A stretch of DNA of 64,000 nucleotides from Ricordea florida (GCA_949710005.1 OX453279.1:11143378-11207377), one strand, 5' to 3'. Positions 22,205 through 37,200 are shown, counted from the first letter of the stretch. Numbers and translations are program-made. Notes: generated by a model not told the origin, from the sequence alone.

Positions 22205-24680
22205 TTTTTTGACAAAAAATCTATAAGGCTGAGCTTCCTTGCAACCATCTCTTGGTATTTGTTTCTTGTCTTCAAAAATGACTATAATCACGACATAAAA
22301 TGCATTTTAAATTACATATTAAATGCTACAAGATGGTAAAAATTGCATGTTCATCACTAACCTGTGTAATTAAGACTTATCAGAAGAACTTTGGTACTGT
22401 CTGAGCAGTATGCTATAGAGTTAGCTGCCTTAAGCAAATATCTCAACAGCCAAAATACAATACAATATCGAATTACTATCAATTTGATTTCTTACCTAGA
22501 TGTTGCCCTTTCGCAATTAGTAAAAATCTGCAAAGTTTTAGAATTGCAAAGATTCGGTAGGCCGACGTATGATAGAATATCTTTAATTTTAAGGCATATA
22601 GGCAATTGGTCGAAGTGCGCATGCGTAGTAACTAAAAGTAGTTTCCTTAAATCACATGGAAATCTAATTGCTGCAGTTAAAATTTTATTCGTCATTCAAA
22701 GCTGAGTCTATATCCTACTATAACATATAGATAAAACATTCAAAATGATGCGATAACTTACCCCCTTAGATGACGGTCCTTCTGCCCATACAATCTCTTA
22801 TCTGTTTTTTTTTGCAAAAATTCTATAAGGCTTAGCTTTCTTGCAACCATCTCTTGGTATTGTCTCTTGTCTTAAAAAATGACTACAATCACGAGATAAA
22901 ATGCATTTTAAATTACATTTTAAATGCTACAAGATGGTAAAAATTGCATGTTCATCACTAATCTGTGTAATTAAGACTTATCAGAAGAACTTTGGTACTG
23001 TCTGAGCAGTATGCTATAGAGTTAGCTGCCTTAAGCAAATATCTCAACAGCCAAAATACAATACGATATCGAATTACTATCAATTTGATTTCTTACCTAG
23101 ATGTTGCCCTTTCGTAATTAGTAAAAATCTGCAAAGTTTTAGAATTGCAAAGATTCGGTAGGCCGACGTATGATAGAATATCTTTAATTTTAAGGCATAT
23201 AGGCAATTGGTCGAAGTGCGCATGCGTAGTAACTAAAAGTAGTTTCCTTAAATCACATGGAAATCTAATTGCTGCAGTTAAAATTTTATTCGTCATTCAA
23301 AGCTGAGTCTATATCCTACTATAACATATAGATAAAACATTCAAAATGATGCGATAACTTACCCCCTTAGATGACGGTCCTTCTGCCCATACAATCTCTT
23401 ATCTGTTTTTTTTTGCAAAAATTCTATAAGGCTTAGCTTTCTTGCAACCATCTCTTGGTATGGTCTCTTGTCTTCAAAAACGACTACAATCACGACATAA
23501 AATGCATTTTAAATTACATATTAAATGCTACAAGATGGTAAAAATTGCATGTTCATCACTAATCTGTGTAAGTAAGACTTATCAGATGAACTTTGGTACT
23601 GTCTGAGCAGTATGCTATAGAATTAGCTGCCTTAAGCAAATATCTTGACAGCCAAAATACAATACGATTTCGAATTACTATCAATTTGATTTCTTACCAA
23701 GATGTTGCCCTTTCGTAATTACTAAGAATCTGCAAAGTTTTAGAATTGCAAAGATTCAATAGGCCGACGTATGATAAGATATCTTTTATTTTAGGGCATA
23801 TAGGCAATTGGTCGAGGTGCGCATGCGTAGTAACTAAAAGTAGTTTTCTTAAATCACATGGAAATCTAATCGTTGCAATTAAAATTTTATTCGTCATCCA
23901 AAGCTGAGTCTATATCCTACTATAACATATAGATAAAACATCCAAAATGATTCCATAACTTACCCTCCTAGATGACGGTCCTTCTGCCCATACAATCTCT
24001 TATATGGTTTTTTGACAAAAAATCTATAAGGCTGAGCTTCCTTGCAACCATCTCTTGGTATTTGTTTCTTGTCTTCAAAAATGACTATAATCACGACATA
24101 AAATGCATTTTAAATTACATATTAAATGCTACAAGATGGTAAAAATTGCATGTTCATCACTAATCTGTGTAATTAAGACTTATCAGAAGAACTTTGGTAC
24201 TGTCTGAGCAGTATGCTATAGAGTTAGCTGCCTTAAGCAAATATCTCAACAGCCAAAATACAATACGATATCGAATTACTATCAATTTGATTTCTTACCT
24301 AGATGTTGCCCTTTCGTAATTAGTAAAAATCTGCAAAGTTTTAGAATTGCAAAGATTCGGTAGGCCGACGTATGATAGAATATCTTTAATTTTAAGGCAT
24401 ATAGGCAATTGGTCGAAGTGCGCATGCGTAGTAACTAAAAGTAGTTTCCTTAAATCACATGGAAATCTAATTGCTGCAGTTAAAATTTTATTCGTCATTC
24501 AAAGCTGAGTCTATATCCTACTATAACATATAGATAAAACATTCAAAATGATGCGATAACTTACCCCCTTAGATGACGGTCCTTCTGCCCATACAATCTC
24601 TTATCTGTTTTTTTTTGCAAAAATTCTATAAGGCTTAGCTTTCTTGCAACCATCTCTTGGTATTGTCTCTTGTCTTCAAA
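20140..24680. repeat. Segmental duplication inside the array, copy 1 (~4.5 kb)
   Basis: Monomers (C/A)-B'-C-D-A-(B/A)-(B/D)-A-(B/D) from about 20140 to 24680 match those 5405 bp downstream. Three rare markers sit at exactly that offset: ccttttgtaatt (21309 core), tcgcaatt (22511) and tatggtctc (23459). The copies part at the left in the C/A monomer and at the right where this copy turns to D (cttcaaaaacgac) and the other stays B. Confidence 0.9.
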
Positions 24681-25209
24681 AACGACTACAATCACGACAT
24701 AAAATGCATTTTAAATTACATATTAAATGCTACAAGATGGTAAAAATTGCATGTTCATCACTAATCTGTGTAAGTAAGACTTATCAGATGAACTTTGGTA
24801 CTGTCTGAGCAGTATGCTATAGAATTAGCTGCCTTAAGCAAATATCTTGACAGCCAAAATACAATACGATTGCGAATTACTATCAATTTGATTTCTTACC
24901 AAGATGTTGCCCTTTCGTAATTACTAAGAATCTGCAAAGTTTTAGAATTGCAAAGATTCAATAGGCCGACGTATGATAAGATATCTTTTATTTTAGGGCA
25001 TATAGGCAATTGGTCGAGGTGCGCATGCGTAGTAACTAAAAGTAGTTTTCTTAAATCACATGGAAATCTAATCGTTGCAATTAAAATTTTATTCGTCATC
25101 CAAAGCTGAGTCTATATCCTACTATAACATATAGATAAAACATCCAAAATGATTCTATAACTTACCCTCCTAGATGACGGTCTTTCTGCCCATACAATCT
25201 CTTATATGG
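22205..25209. repeat. Pentamer A-(B/A)-(B/D)-A-(B/D) (3005 bp)
   Basis: Starts are A 22205, B/A 22805, B/D 23406, A 24008 and B/D 24608. The first A has tttcgcaattag, which removes a plus-strand stop and leaves a chance 104-codon plus-strand frame. B/A switches from B to A between acattttaaatg and gtgtaattaag. The B/D at 23406 has tggtatggtctc, a private marker. Confidence 0.92.
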
Positions 25210-27609
25210 TTTTTTGACAAAAAATCTATAAGGCTGAGCTTCCTTGCAACCATCTCTTGGTATTTGTTTCTTGTCTTCAAAAATGACTATAATCACGACA
25301 TAAAATGCATTTTAAATTACATATTAAATGCTACAAGATGGTAAAAATTGCATGTTCATCACTAACCTGTGTAATTAAGACTTATCAGAAGAACTTTGGT
25401 ACTGTCTGAGCAGTATGCTATAGAGTTAGCTGCCTTAAGCAAATATCTCAACAGCCAAAATACAATACGATATCGAATTACTATCAATTTGATTTCTTAC
25501 CTAGATGTTGCCCTTTCGTAATTAGTAAAAATCTGCAAAGTTTTAGAATTGCAAAGATTCGGTAGGCCGACGTATGATAGAATATCTTTAATTTTAAGGC
25601 ATATAGGCAATTGGTCGAAGTGCGCATGCGTAGTAACTAAAAGTAGTTTCCTTAAATCACATGGAAATCTAATTGCTGCAGTTAAAATTTTATTCGTCAT
25701 TCAAAGCTGAGTCTATATCCTACTATAACATATAGATAAAACATTCAAAATGATGCGATAACTTACCCCCTTAGATGACGGTCCTTCTGCCCATACAATC
25801 TCTTATCTGTTTTTTTTTGCAAAAATTCTATAAGGCTTAGCTTTCTTGCAACCATCTCTTGGTATTGTCTCTTGTCTTAAAAAATGACTACAATCACGAG
25901 ATAAAATGCATTTTAAATTACATTTTAAATGCTACAAGATGGTAAAAATTGCATGTTCATCACTAATCTGTGTAATAAAGACTTATCAGATAAACTTTGG
26001 TACTGTCTGAGCAGTATGCTATAGAATTAGCTGCCTTAAGCAAATATCTTGACAGCCAAAATACAATACGATTGCGAATTACTATTAATTTGATTTGTTA
26101 CCTAGATGTTGCCCTTTCGTAATTAGTAAAAATCTGCAAAGTTTCAGAATTGCAAAGATTCGGTAGGCCGACGTATGATAGAATATCTTTCATTTTAAGG
26201 CATATAGGCAATTGGTCGAAGTGCGCATGCGTAGTAACTAAAACTAGTTTCCTTAAGTCACATGGAAATCTAATCGTTGCAATTAAAATTTTATTCGTCA
26301 TCCAAAGCTGAGTCTATATCCTACTATAACACATAGATAAAACATCCAAAAATATTCGATAACTTACCCTCCTAGATGATGGTCCTTCTGCCCATAAAAT
26401 CTCTTATATGGTTTTTGACAAAAATCTATAAGGCTGAGCTTCCTTGCAACCATCTCTTGGTATTTGTTTCTTGTCTTCAAAAATGACTATAATCACGACA
26501 TAAAATGCATTTTAAATTACATATTAAATGCTACAAGATGGTAAAAATTGCATGTTCATCACTAATCTGTGTAATTAAGACTTATCAGAAGAACTTTGCT
26601 ACTGTCTGAGCAGTATGCTATAGAGTTAGCTGCCTTAAGCAAATATCTTAAAAGCCAAAATACAATACGATTGCGAATTACTATCAATTTGATTTCTTAC
26701 CTAGATGTTGCCCTTTTGTAATTAGTAAAAATCTGCAAAGTTTTAGAATTGCAAAGATTCGGTAGGTCGACGTATGATAGAATATCTTTCATTTTAAGGC
26801 ATATAGGCAATTGGTCGAAGTGCGCATGCGTAGTAACTAAAACTAGTTTCCTTAAATCACATGGAAATCTAATCGCTGCAGTTAAAGTTTAATTCGTCAT
26901 CCAAAGCTGAGTCTATATCCTACTATAACATATAGATAAATCATTCAAAATGATTCGATAACTTACCCTCTTAGATGACGGTCCTTCTGCCCATACAATC
27001 TCTTATCTGGTTTTTTGCAAAAAATCTATAAGGCTGAGCGTCCTTGCAACCATCTCCTTGTATTGTATCTTGTCTTCAAAAACGACTACAATCACGACAT
27101 AAAATGCATTTTAAATTACATATTAAATGCTACAAGATGGTAAAAATTGCATGTTCATCACTAATCTGTGTAAGTAAGACTTATCAGATGAACTTTGGTA
27201 CTGTCTGAGCAGTATGCTATAGAATTAGCTGCCTTAAGCAAATATCTTGACAGCCAAAATACAATACGATTGCGAATTACTATCAATTTGATTTCTTACC
27301 AAGATGTTGCCCTTTCGTAATTACTAAAAATCTGCAAAGTTTTAGAATTGCAAAGATTCAATAGGCCAACGTATGATAAGATATCTTTTATTTTAGGGCA
27401 TATAGGCAATTGGTCGAGGTGCGCATGCGTAGTAACTAAAAGTAGTTTCCTTAAATCACATGGAAATCTAATCGTTGCAATTAAAATTTTATTCGTCATC
27501 CAAAGCTGAGTCTATATCCTACTATAACATATAGATAAAACATCCAAAATGATTCCATAACTTACCCTCCTAGATGACGGTCTTTCTGCCCATACAATCT
27601 CTTATATGG
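25210..27609. repeat. Higher-order unit A-B'-C-D (2400 bp)
   Basis: Starts are A 25210, B' 25810, C 26412 and D 27011. B', C and D repeat the private markers of the monomers 5405 bp upstream (cttaagtcac, ccttttgtaatt, ggccaacg). Confidence 0.95.
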
Positions 27610-30085
27610 TTTTTTGACAAAAAATCTATAAGGCTGAGCTTCCTTGCAACCATCTCTTGGTATTTGTTTCTTGTCTTCAAAAATGACTATAATCACGACA
27701 TAAAATGCATTTTAAATTACATATTAAATGCTACAAGATGGTAAAAATTGCATGTTCATCACTAACCTGTGTAATTAAGACTTATCAGAAGAACTTTGGT
27801 ACTGTCTGAGCAGTATGCTATAGAGTTAGCTGCCTTAAGCAAATATCTCAACAGCCAAAATACAATACAATATCGAATTACTATCAATTTGATTTCTTAC
27901 CTAGATGTTGCCCTTTCGCAATTAGTAAAAATCTGCAAAGTTTTAGAATTGCAAAGATTCGGTAGGCCGACGTATGATAGAATATCTTTAATTTTAAGGC
28001 ATATAGGCAATTGGTCGAAGTGCGCATGCGTAGTAACTAAAAGTAGTTTCCTTAAATCACATGGAAATCTAATTGCTGCAGTTAAAATTTTATTCGTCAT
28101 TCAAAGCTGAGTCTATATCCTACTATAACATATAGATAAAACATTCAAAATGATGCGATAACTTACCCCCTTAGATGACGGTCCTTCTGCCCATACAATC
28201 TCTTATCTGTTTTTTTTTGCAAAAATTCTATAAGGCTTAGCTTTCTTGCAACCATCTCTTGGTATTGTCTCTTGTCTTAAAAAATGACTACAATCACGAG
28301 ATAAAATGCATTTTAAATTACATTTTAAATGCTACAAGATGGTAAAAATTGCATGTTCATCACTAATCTGTGTAATTAAGACTTATCAGAAGAACTTTGG
28401 TACTGTCTGAGCAGTATGCTATAGAGTTAGCTGCCTTAAGCAAATATCTCAACAGCCAAAATACAATACGATATCGAATTACTATCAATTTGATTTCTTA
28501 CCTAGATGTTGCCCTTTCGTAATTAGTAAAAATCTGCAAAGTTTTAGAATTGCAAAGATTCGGTAGGCCGACGTATGATAGAATATCTTTAATTTTAAGG
28601 CATATAGGCAATTGGTCGAAGTGCGCATGCGTAGTAACTAAAACTAGTTTCCTTAAATCACATGGAAATCTAATTGCTGCAGTTAAAATTTTATTCGTCA
28701 TTCAAAGCTGAGTCTATATCCTACTATAACATATAGATAAAACATTCAAAATGATGCGATAACTTACCCCCTTAGATGACGGTCCTTCTGCCCATACAAT
28801 CTCTTATCTGTTTTTTTTTGCAAAAATTCTATAAGGCTTAGCTTTCTTGCAACCATCTCTTGGTATGGTCTCTTGTCTTCAAAAACGACTACAATCACGA
28901 CATAAAATGCATTTTAAATTACATATTAAATGCTACAAGATGGTAAAAATTGCATGTTCATCACTAATCTGTGTAAGTAAGACTTATCAGATGAACTTTG
29001 GTACTGTCTGAGCAGTATGCTATAGAATTAGCTGCCTTAAGCAAATATCTTGACAGCCAAAATACAATACGATTGCGAATTACTATCAATTTGATTTCTT
29101 ACCAAGATGTTGCCCTTTCGTAATTACTAAGAATCTGCAAAGTTTTAGAATTGCAAAGATTCAATAGGCCGACGTATGATAAGATATCTTTTATTTTAGG
29201 GCATATAGGCAATTGGTCGAGGTGCGCATGCGTAGTAACTAAAAGTAGTTTTCTTAAATCACATGGAAATCTAATCGTTGCAATTAAAATTTTATTCGTC
29301 ATCCAAAGCTGAGTCTATATCCTACTATAACATATAGATAAAACATCCAAAATGATTCCATAACTTACCCTCCTAGATGACGGTCTTTCTGCCCATACAA
29401 TCTCTTATATGGTTTTTTGACAAAAAATCTATAAGGCTGAGCTTCCTTGCAACCATCTCTTGGTATTTGTTTCTTGTCTTCAAAAATGACTATAATCACG
29501 ACATAAAATGCATTTTAAATTACATATTAAATGCTACAAGATGGTAAAAATTGCATGTTCATCACTAACCTGTGTAATTAAGACTTATCAGAAGAACTTT
29601 GGTACTGTCTGAGCAGTATGCTATAGAGTTAGCTGCCTTAAGCAAATATCTCAACAGCCAAAATACAATACGATATCGAATTACTATCAATTTGATTTCT
29701 TACCTAGATGTTGCCCTTTCGTAATTAGTAAAAATCTGCAAAGTTTTAGAATTGCAAAGATTCGGTAGGCCGACGTATGATAGAATATCTTTAATTTTAA
29801 GGCATATAGGCAATTGGTCGAAGTGCGCATGCGTAGTAACTAAAAGTAGTTTCCTTAAATCACATGGAAATCTAATTGCTGCAGTTAAAATTTTATTCGT
29901 CATTCAAAGCTGAGTCTATATCCTACTATAACATATAGATAAAACATTCAAAATGATGCGATAACTTACCCCCTTAGATGACGGTCCTTCTGCCCATACA
30001 ATCTCTTAACTGTTTTTTTTTGCAAAAATTCTATAAGGCTTAGCTTTCTTGCAACCATCTCTTGGTATTGTCTCTTGTCTTAAAA
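25545..30085. repeat. Segmental duplication inside the array, copy 2 (~4.5 kb)
   Basis: This is the partner of the segment at 20140-24680, offset 5405 bp (nine monomers). The markers lie at 26714, 27916 and 28864. Differences from the first copy are few and scattered (near 28640, 29073, 29382 and 29569), so the duplication is recent relative to the divergence of monomer types. Confidence 0.9.
27610..29412. repeat. Trimer A-(B/A)-(B/D) (1803 bp)
   Basis: Starts are A 27610, B/A 28210 and B/D 28811. This copies the monomers at 22205-24007, including tttcgcaattag and tggtatggtctc. A few later differences exist, for example aaactag near 28640 where the first copy has aaagtag. Confidence 0.93.
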
Positions 30086-31812
30086 AATGACTACAATCAC
30101 GAGATAAAATGCATTTTAAATTACATTTTAAATGCTACAAGATGGTAAAAATTGCATGTTCATCACTAATCTGTGTAATAAAGACTTATCAGATAAACTT
30201 TGGTACTGTCTGAGCAGTATGCTATAGAATTAGCTGCCTTAAGCAAATATCTTGACAGCCAAAATACAATACGATTGCGAATTACTATTAATTTGATTTG
30301 TTACCTAGATGTTGCCCTTTCGTAATTAGTAAAAATCTGCAAAGTTTCAGAATTGCAAAGATTCGGTAGGCCGACGTATGATAGAATATCTTTCATTTTA
30401 AGGCATATAGGCAATTGGTCGAAGTGCGCATGCGTAGTAACTAAAACTAGTTTCCTTAAATCACATGGAAATCTAATCGTTGCAATTAAAATTTTATTCG
30501 TCATCCAAAGCTGAGTCTATATCCTACTATAACACATAGATAAAACATCCAAAAATATTCGATAACTTACCCTCCTAGATGATGGTCCTTCTGCCCATAA
30601 AATCTCTTATATGGTTTTTGACAAAAATCTATAAGGCTGAGCTTCCTTGCAACCATCTCTTGGTATTTGTTTCTTGTCTTCAAAAATGACTATAATCACG
30701 ACATAAAATGCATTTTAAATTACATATTAAATGCTACAAGATGGTAAAAATTGCATGTTCATCACTAATCTGTGTAATTAAGACTTATCAGAAGAACTTT
30801 GCTACTGTCTGAGCAGTATGCTATAGAGTTAGCTGCCTTAAGCAAATATCTTAAAAGCCAAAATACAATACGATTGCGAATTACTATCAATTTGATTTCT
30901 TACCTAGATGTTGCCCTTTCGTAATTAGTAAAAATCTGCAAAGTTTTAGAATTGCAAAGATTCGGTAGGTCGACGTATGATAGAATATCTTTCATTTTAA
31001 GGCATATAGGCAATTGGTCGAAGTGCGCATGCGTAGTAACTAAAACTAGTTTCCTTAAATCACATGGAAATCTAATCGCTGCAGTTAAAGTTTAATTCGT
31101 CATCCAAAGCTGAGTCTATATCCTACTATAACATATAGATAAATCATTCAAAATGATTCGATAACTTACCCTCTTAGATGACGGTCCTTCTGCCCATACA
31201 ATCTCTTATCTGGTTTTTTGCAAAAAATCTATAAGGCTGAGCGTCCTTGCAACCATCTCCTTGTATTGTATCTTGTCTTCAAAAACGACTACAATCACGA
31301 CATAAAATGCATTTTACATTACATATTAAATGCTACAAGATGGTAAAAATTGCATGTTCATCACTAATCTGTGTAAGTAAGACTTATCAGATGAACTTTG
31401 GTACTGTCTGAGCAGTATGCTATAGAATTAGCTGCCTTAAGCAAATATCTTGACAGCCAAAATACAATACGATTGCGAATTACTATCAATTTGATTTCTT
31501 ACCAAGATGTTGCCCTTTCGTAATTACTAAGAATCTGCAAAGTTTTAGAATTGCAAAGATTCAATAGGCCAACGTATGATAAGATATCTTTTATTTTAGG
31601 GCATATAGGCAATTGGTCGAGGTGCGCATGCGTAGTAACTAAAAGTAGTTTCCTTAAATCACATGGAAATCTAATCGTTGCAATTAAAATTTTATTCGTC
31701 ATCCAAAGCTGAGTCTATATCCTACTATAACATATAGATAAAACATCCAAAATGATTCCATAACTTACCCTCCTAGATGACGGTCTTTCTGCCCATACAA
31801 TCTCTTATATGG
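29413..31812. repeat. Higher-order unit A-B'-C-D (2400 bp)
   Basis: Starts are A 29413, B' 30013, C 30615 and D 31215. The T-run before B' is preceded by cttaactg, a private change. The D copy has ttttacattacat (about 31312), shared with the next unit and with the D at 46211. Confidence 0.95.
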
Positions 31813-34213
31813 TTTTTTGACAAAAAATCTATAAGGCTGAGCTTCCTTGCAACCATCTCTTGGTATTTGTTTCTTGTCTTCAAAAATGACTATAATCACG
31901 ACATAAAATGCATTTTAAATTACATATTAAATGCTACAAGATGGTAAAAATTGCATGTTCATCACTAACCTGTGTAATTAAGACTTATCAGAAGAACTTT
32001 GGTACTGTCTGAGCAGTATGCTATAGAGTTAGCTGCCTTAAGCAAATATCTCAACAGCCAAAATACAATACGATATCGAATTACTATCAATTTGATTTCT
32101 TACCTAGATGTTGCCCTTTCGTAATTAGTAAAAATCTGCAAAGTTTTAGAATTGCAAAGATTCGGTAGGCCGACGTATGATAGAATATCTTTAATTTTAA
32201 GGCATATAGGCAATTGGTCGAAGTGCGCATGCGTAGTAACTAAAAGTAGTTTCCTTAAATCACATGGAAATCTAATTGCTGCAGTTAAAATTTTATTCGT
32301 CATTCAAAGCTGAGTCTATATCCTACTATAACATATAGATAAAACATTCAAAATGATGCGATAACTTACCCCCTTAGATGACGGTCCTTCTGCCCATACA
32401 ATCTCTTATCTGTTTTTTTTTTGCAAAAATTCTATAAGGCTTAGCTTTCTTGCAACCATCTCTTGGTATTGTCTCTTGTCTTAAAAAATGACTACAATCA
32501 CGAGATAAAATGCATTTTAAATTACATTTTAAATGCTACAAGATGGTAAAAATTGCATGTTCATCACTAATCTGTGTAATAAAGACTTATCAGATAAACT
32601 TTGGTACTGTCTGAGCAGTATGCTATAGAATTAGCTGCCTTAAGCAAATATCTTGACAGCCAAAATACAATACGATTGCGAATTACTATTAATTTGATTT
32701 GTTACCTAGATGTTGCCCTTTCGTAATTAGTAAAAATCTGCAAAGTTTCAGAATTGCAAAGATTCGGTAGGCCGACGTATGATAGAATATCTTTCATTTT
32801 AAGGCATATAGGCAATTGGTCGAAGTGCGCATGCGTAGTAACTAAAACTAGTTTCCTTAAATCACATGGAAATCTAATCGTTGCAATTAAAATTTTATTC
32901 GTCATCCAAAGCTGAGTCTATATCCTACTATAACACATAGATAAAACATCCAAAAATATTCGATAACTTACCCTCCTAGATGATGGTCCTTCTGCCCATA
33001 AAATCTCTTATATGGTTTTTGACAAAAATCTATAAGGCTGAGCTTCCTTGCAACCATCTCTTGGTATTTGTTTCTTGTCTTCAAAAATGACTATAATCAC
33101 GACATAAAATGCATTTTAAATTACATATTAAATGCTACAAGATGGTAAAAATTGCATGTTCATCACTAATCTGTGTAATTAAGACTTATCAGAAGAACTT
33201 TGCTACTGTCTGAGCAGTATGCTATAGAGTTAGCTGCCTTAAGCAAATATCTTAAAAGCCAAAATACAATACGATTGCGAATTACTATCAATTTGATTTC
33301 TTACCTAGATGTTGCCCTTTCGTAATTAGTAAAAATCTGCAAAGTTTTAGAATTGCAAAGATTCGGTAGGTCGACGTATGATAGAATATCTTTCATTTTA
33401 AGGCATATAGGCAATTGGTCGAAGTGCGCATGCGTAGTAACTAAAACTAGTTTCCTTAAATCACATGGAAATCTAATCGCTGCAGTTAAAGTTTAATTCG
33501 TCATCCAAAGCTGAGTCTATATCCTACTATAACATATAGATAAATCATTCAAAATGATTCGATAACTTACCCTCTTAGATGACGGTCCTTCTGCCCATAC
33601 AATCTCTTATCTGGTTTTTTGCAAAAAATCTATAAGGCTGAGCGTCCTTGCAACCATCTCCTTGTATTGTATCTTGTCTTCAAAAACGACTACAATCACG
33701 ACATAAAATGCATTTTACATTACATATTAAATGCTACAAGATGGTAAAAATTGCATGTTCATCACTAATCTGTGTAAGTAAGACTTATCAGATGAACTTT
33801 GGTACTGTCTGAGCAGTATGCTATAGAATTAGCTGCCTTAAGCAAATATCTTGACAGCCAAAATACAATACGATTGCGAATTACTATCAATTTGATTTCT
33901 TACCAAGATGTTGCCCTTTCGTAATTACTAAGAATCTGCAAAGTTTTAGAATTGCAAAGATTCAATAGGCCAACGTATGATAAGATATCTTTTATTTTAG
34001 GGCATATAGGCAATTGGTCGAGGTGCGCATGCGTAGTAACTAAAAGTAGTTTCCTTAAATCACATGGAAATCTAATCGTTGCAATTAAAATTTTATTCGT
34101 CATCCAAAGCTGAGTCTATATCCTACTATAACATATAGATAAAACATCCAAAATGATTCCATAACTTACCCTCCTAGATGACGGTCTTTCTGCCCATACA
34201 ATCTCTTATATGG
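31813..34213. repeat. Higher-order unit A-B'-C-D (2401 bp)
   Basis: Starts are A 31813, B' 32413, C 33016 and D 33615. It is nearly identical to the preceding unit; one extra T in the run before B' accounts for the extra base. The D copy keeps ttttacattacat. Confidence 0.95.
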
Positions 34214-37200
34214 TTTTTTGACAAAAAATCTATAAGGCTGAGCTTCCTTGCAACCATCTCTTGGTATTTGTTTCTTGTCTTCAAAAATGACTATAATCAC
34301 GACATAAAATGCATTTTAAATTACATATTAAATGCTACAAGATGGTAAAAATTGCATGTTCATCACTAACCTGTGTAATTAAGACTTATCAGAAGAACTT
34401 TGGTACTGTCTGAGCAGTATGCTATAGAGTTAGCTGCCTTAAGCAAATATCTCAACAGCCAAAATACAATACGATATCGAATTACTATCAATTTGATTTC
34501 TTACCTAGATGTTGCCCTTTCGTAATTAGTAAAAATCTGCAAAGTTTTAGAATTGCAAAGATTCGGTAGGCCGACGTATGATAGAATATCTTTAATTTTA
34601 AGGCATATAGGCAATTGGTCGAAGTGCGCATGCGTAGTAACTAAAAGTAGTTTCCTTAAATCACATGGAAATCTAATTGCTGCAGTTAAAATTTTATTCG
34701 TCATTCAAAGCTGAGTCTATATCCTACTATAACATATAGATAAAACATTCAAAATGATGCGATAACTTACCCCCTTAGATGACGGTCCTTCTGCCCATAC
34801 AATCTCTTATCTGTTTTTTTTTTGCAAAAATTCTATAAGGCTTAGCTTTCTTGCAACCATCTCTTGGTATTGTCTCTTGTCTTAAAAAATGACTACAATC
34901 ACGAGATAAAATGCATTTTAAATTACATTTTAAATGCTACAAGATGGTAAAAATTGCATGTTCATCACTAATCTGTGTAATAAAGACTTATCAGATAAAC
35001 TTTGGTACTGTCTGAGCAGTATGCTATAGAATTAGCTGCCTTAAGCAAATATCTTGACAGCCAAAATACAATACGATTGCGAATTACTATTAATTTGATT
35101 TGTTACCTAGATGTTGCCCTTTCGTAATTAGTAAAAATCTGCAAAGTTTCAGAATTGCAAAGATTCGGTAGGCCGACGTATGATAGAATATCTTTCATTT
35201 TAAGGCATATAGGCAATTGGTCGAAGTGCGCATGCGTAGTAACTAAAACTAGTTTCCTTAAGTCACATGGAAATCTAATCGTTGCAATTAAAATTTTATT
35301 CGTCATCCAAAGCTGAGTCTATATCCTACTATAACACATAGATAAAACATCCAAAAATATTCGATAACTTACCCTCCTAGATGATGGTCCTTCTGCCCAT
35401 AAAATCTCTTATATGGTTTTTGACAAAAATCTATAAGGCTGAGCTTCCTTGCAACCATCTCTTGGTATTTGTTTCTTGTCTTCAAAAATGACTATAATCA
35501 CGACATAAAATGCATTTTAAATTACATATTAAATGCTACAAGATGGTAAAAATTGCATGTTCATCACTAATCTGTGTAATTAAGACTTATCAGAAGAACT
35601 TTGCTACTGTCTGAGCAGTATGCTATAGAGTTAGCTGCCTTAAGCAAATATCTTAAAAGCCAAAATACAATACGATTGCGAATTACTATCAATTTGATTT
35701 CTTACCTAGATGTTGCCCTTTCGTAATTAGTAAAAATCTGCAAAGTTTTAGAATTGCAAAGATTCGGTAGGTCGACGTATGATAGAATATCTTTCATTTT
35801 AAGGCATATAGGCAATTGGTCGAAGTGCGCATGCGTAGTAACTAAAACTAGTTTCCTTAAATCACATGGAAATCTAATCGCTGCAGTTAAAGTTTAATTC
35901 GTCATCCAAAGCTGAGTCTATATCCTACTATAACATATAGATAAATCATTCAAAATGATTCGATAACTTACCCTCTTAGATGACGGTCCTTCTGCCCATA
36001 CAATCTCTTATCTGGTTTTTTGCAAAAAATCTATAAGGCTGAGCGTCCTTGCAACCATCTCCTTGTATTGTATCTTGTCTTCAAAAACGACTACAATCAC
36101 GACATAAAATGCATTTTAAATTACATATTAAATGCTACAAGATGGTAAAAATTGCATGTTCATCACTAATCTGTGTAAGTAAGACTTATCAGATGAACTT
36201 TGGTACTGTCTGAGCAGTATGCTATAGAATTAGCTGCCTTAAGCAAATATCTTGACAGCCAAAATACAATACGATTGCGAATTACTATCAATTTGATTTC
36301 TTACCAAGATGTTGCCCTTTCGTAATTACTAAGAATCTGCAAAGTTTTAGAATTGCAAAGATTCAATAGGCCAACGTATGATAAGATATCTTTTATTTTA
36401 GGGCATATAGGCAATTGGTCGAGGTGCGCATGCGTAGTAACTAAAAGTAGTTTCCTTAAGTCACATGGAAATCTAATCGTTGCAATTAAAATTTTATTCG
36501 TCATCCAAAGCTGAGTCTATATCCTACTATAACACATAGATAAAACATCCAAAAATATTCGATAACTTACCCTCCTAGATGATGGTCCTTCTGCCCATAA
36601 AATCTCTTATATGGTTTTTGACAAAAATCTATAAGGCTGAGCTTCCTTGCAACCATCTCTTGGTATTTGTTTCTTGTCTTCAAAAATGACTATAATCACG
36701 ACATAAAATGCATTTTAAATTACATATTAAATGCTACAAGATGGTAAAAATTGCATGTTCATCACTAATCTGTGTAATTAAGACTTATCAGAAGAACTTT
36801 GCTACTGTCTGAGCAGTATGCTATAGAGTTAGCTGCCTTAAGCAAATATCTTAAAAGCCAAAATACAATACGATTGCGAATTACTATCAATTTGATTTCT
36901 TACCTAGATGTTGCCCTTTCGTAATTAGTAAAAATCTGCAAAGTTTTAGAATTGCAAAGATTCGGTAGGTCGACGTATGATAGAATATCTTTCATTTTAA
37001 GGCATATAGGCAATTGGTCGAAGTGCGCATGCGTAGTAACTAAAACTAGTTTCCTTAAATCACATGGAAATCTAATCGCTGCAGTTAAAGTTTAATTCGT
37101 CATCCAAAGCTGAGTCTATATCCTACTATAACATATAGATAAATCATTCAAAATGATTCGATAACTTACCCTCTTAGATGACGGTCCTTCTGCCCATACA

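Noticed and set aside
22391-28110. Two plus-strand 104-codon open frames as genes
   Set aside because: They overlap the minus-strand frame, exist only where one base change removed a stop, and the second is a duplicate of the first.
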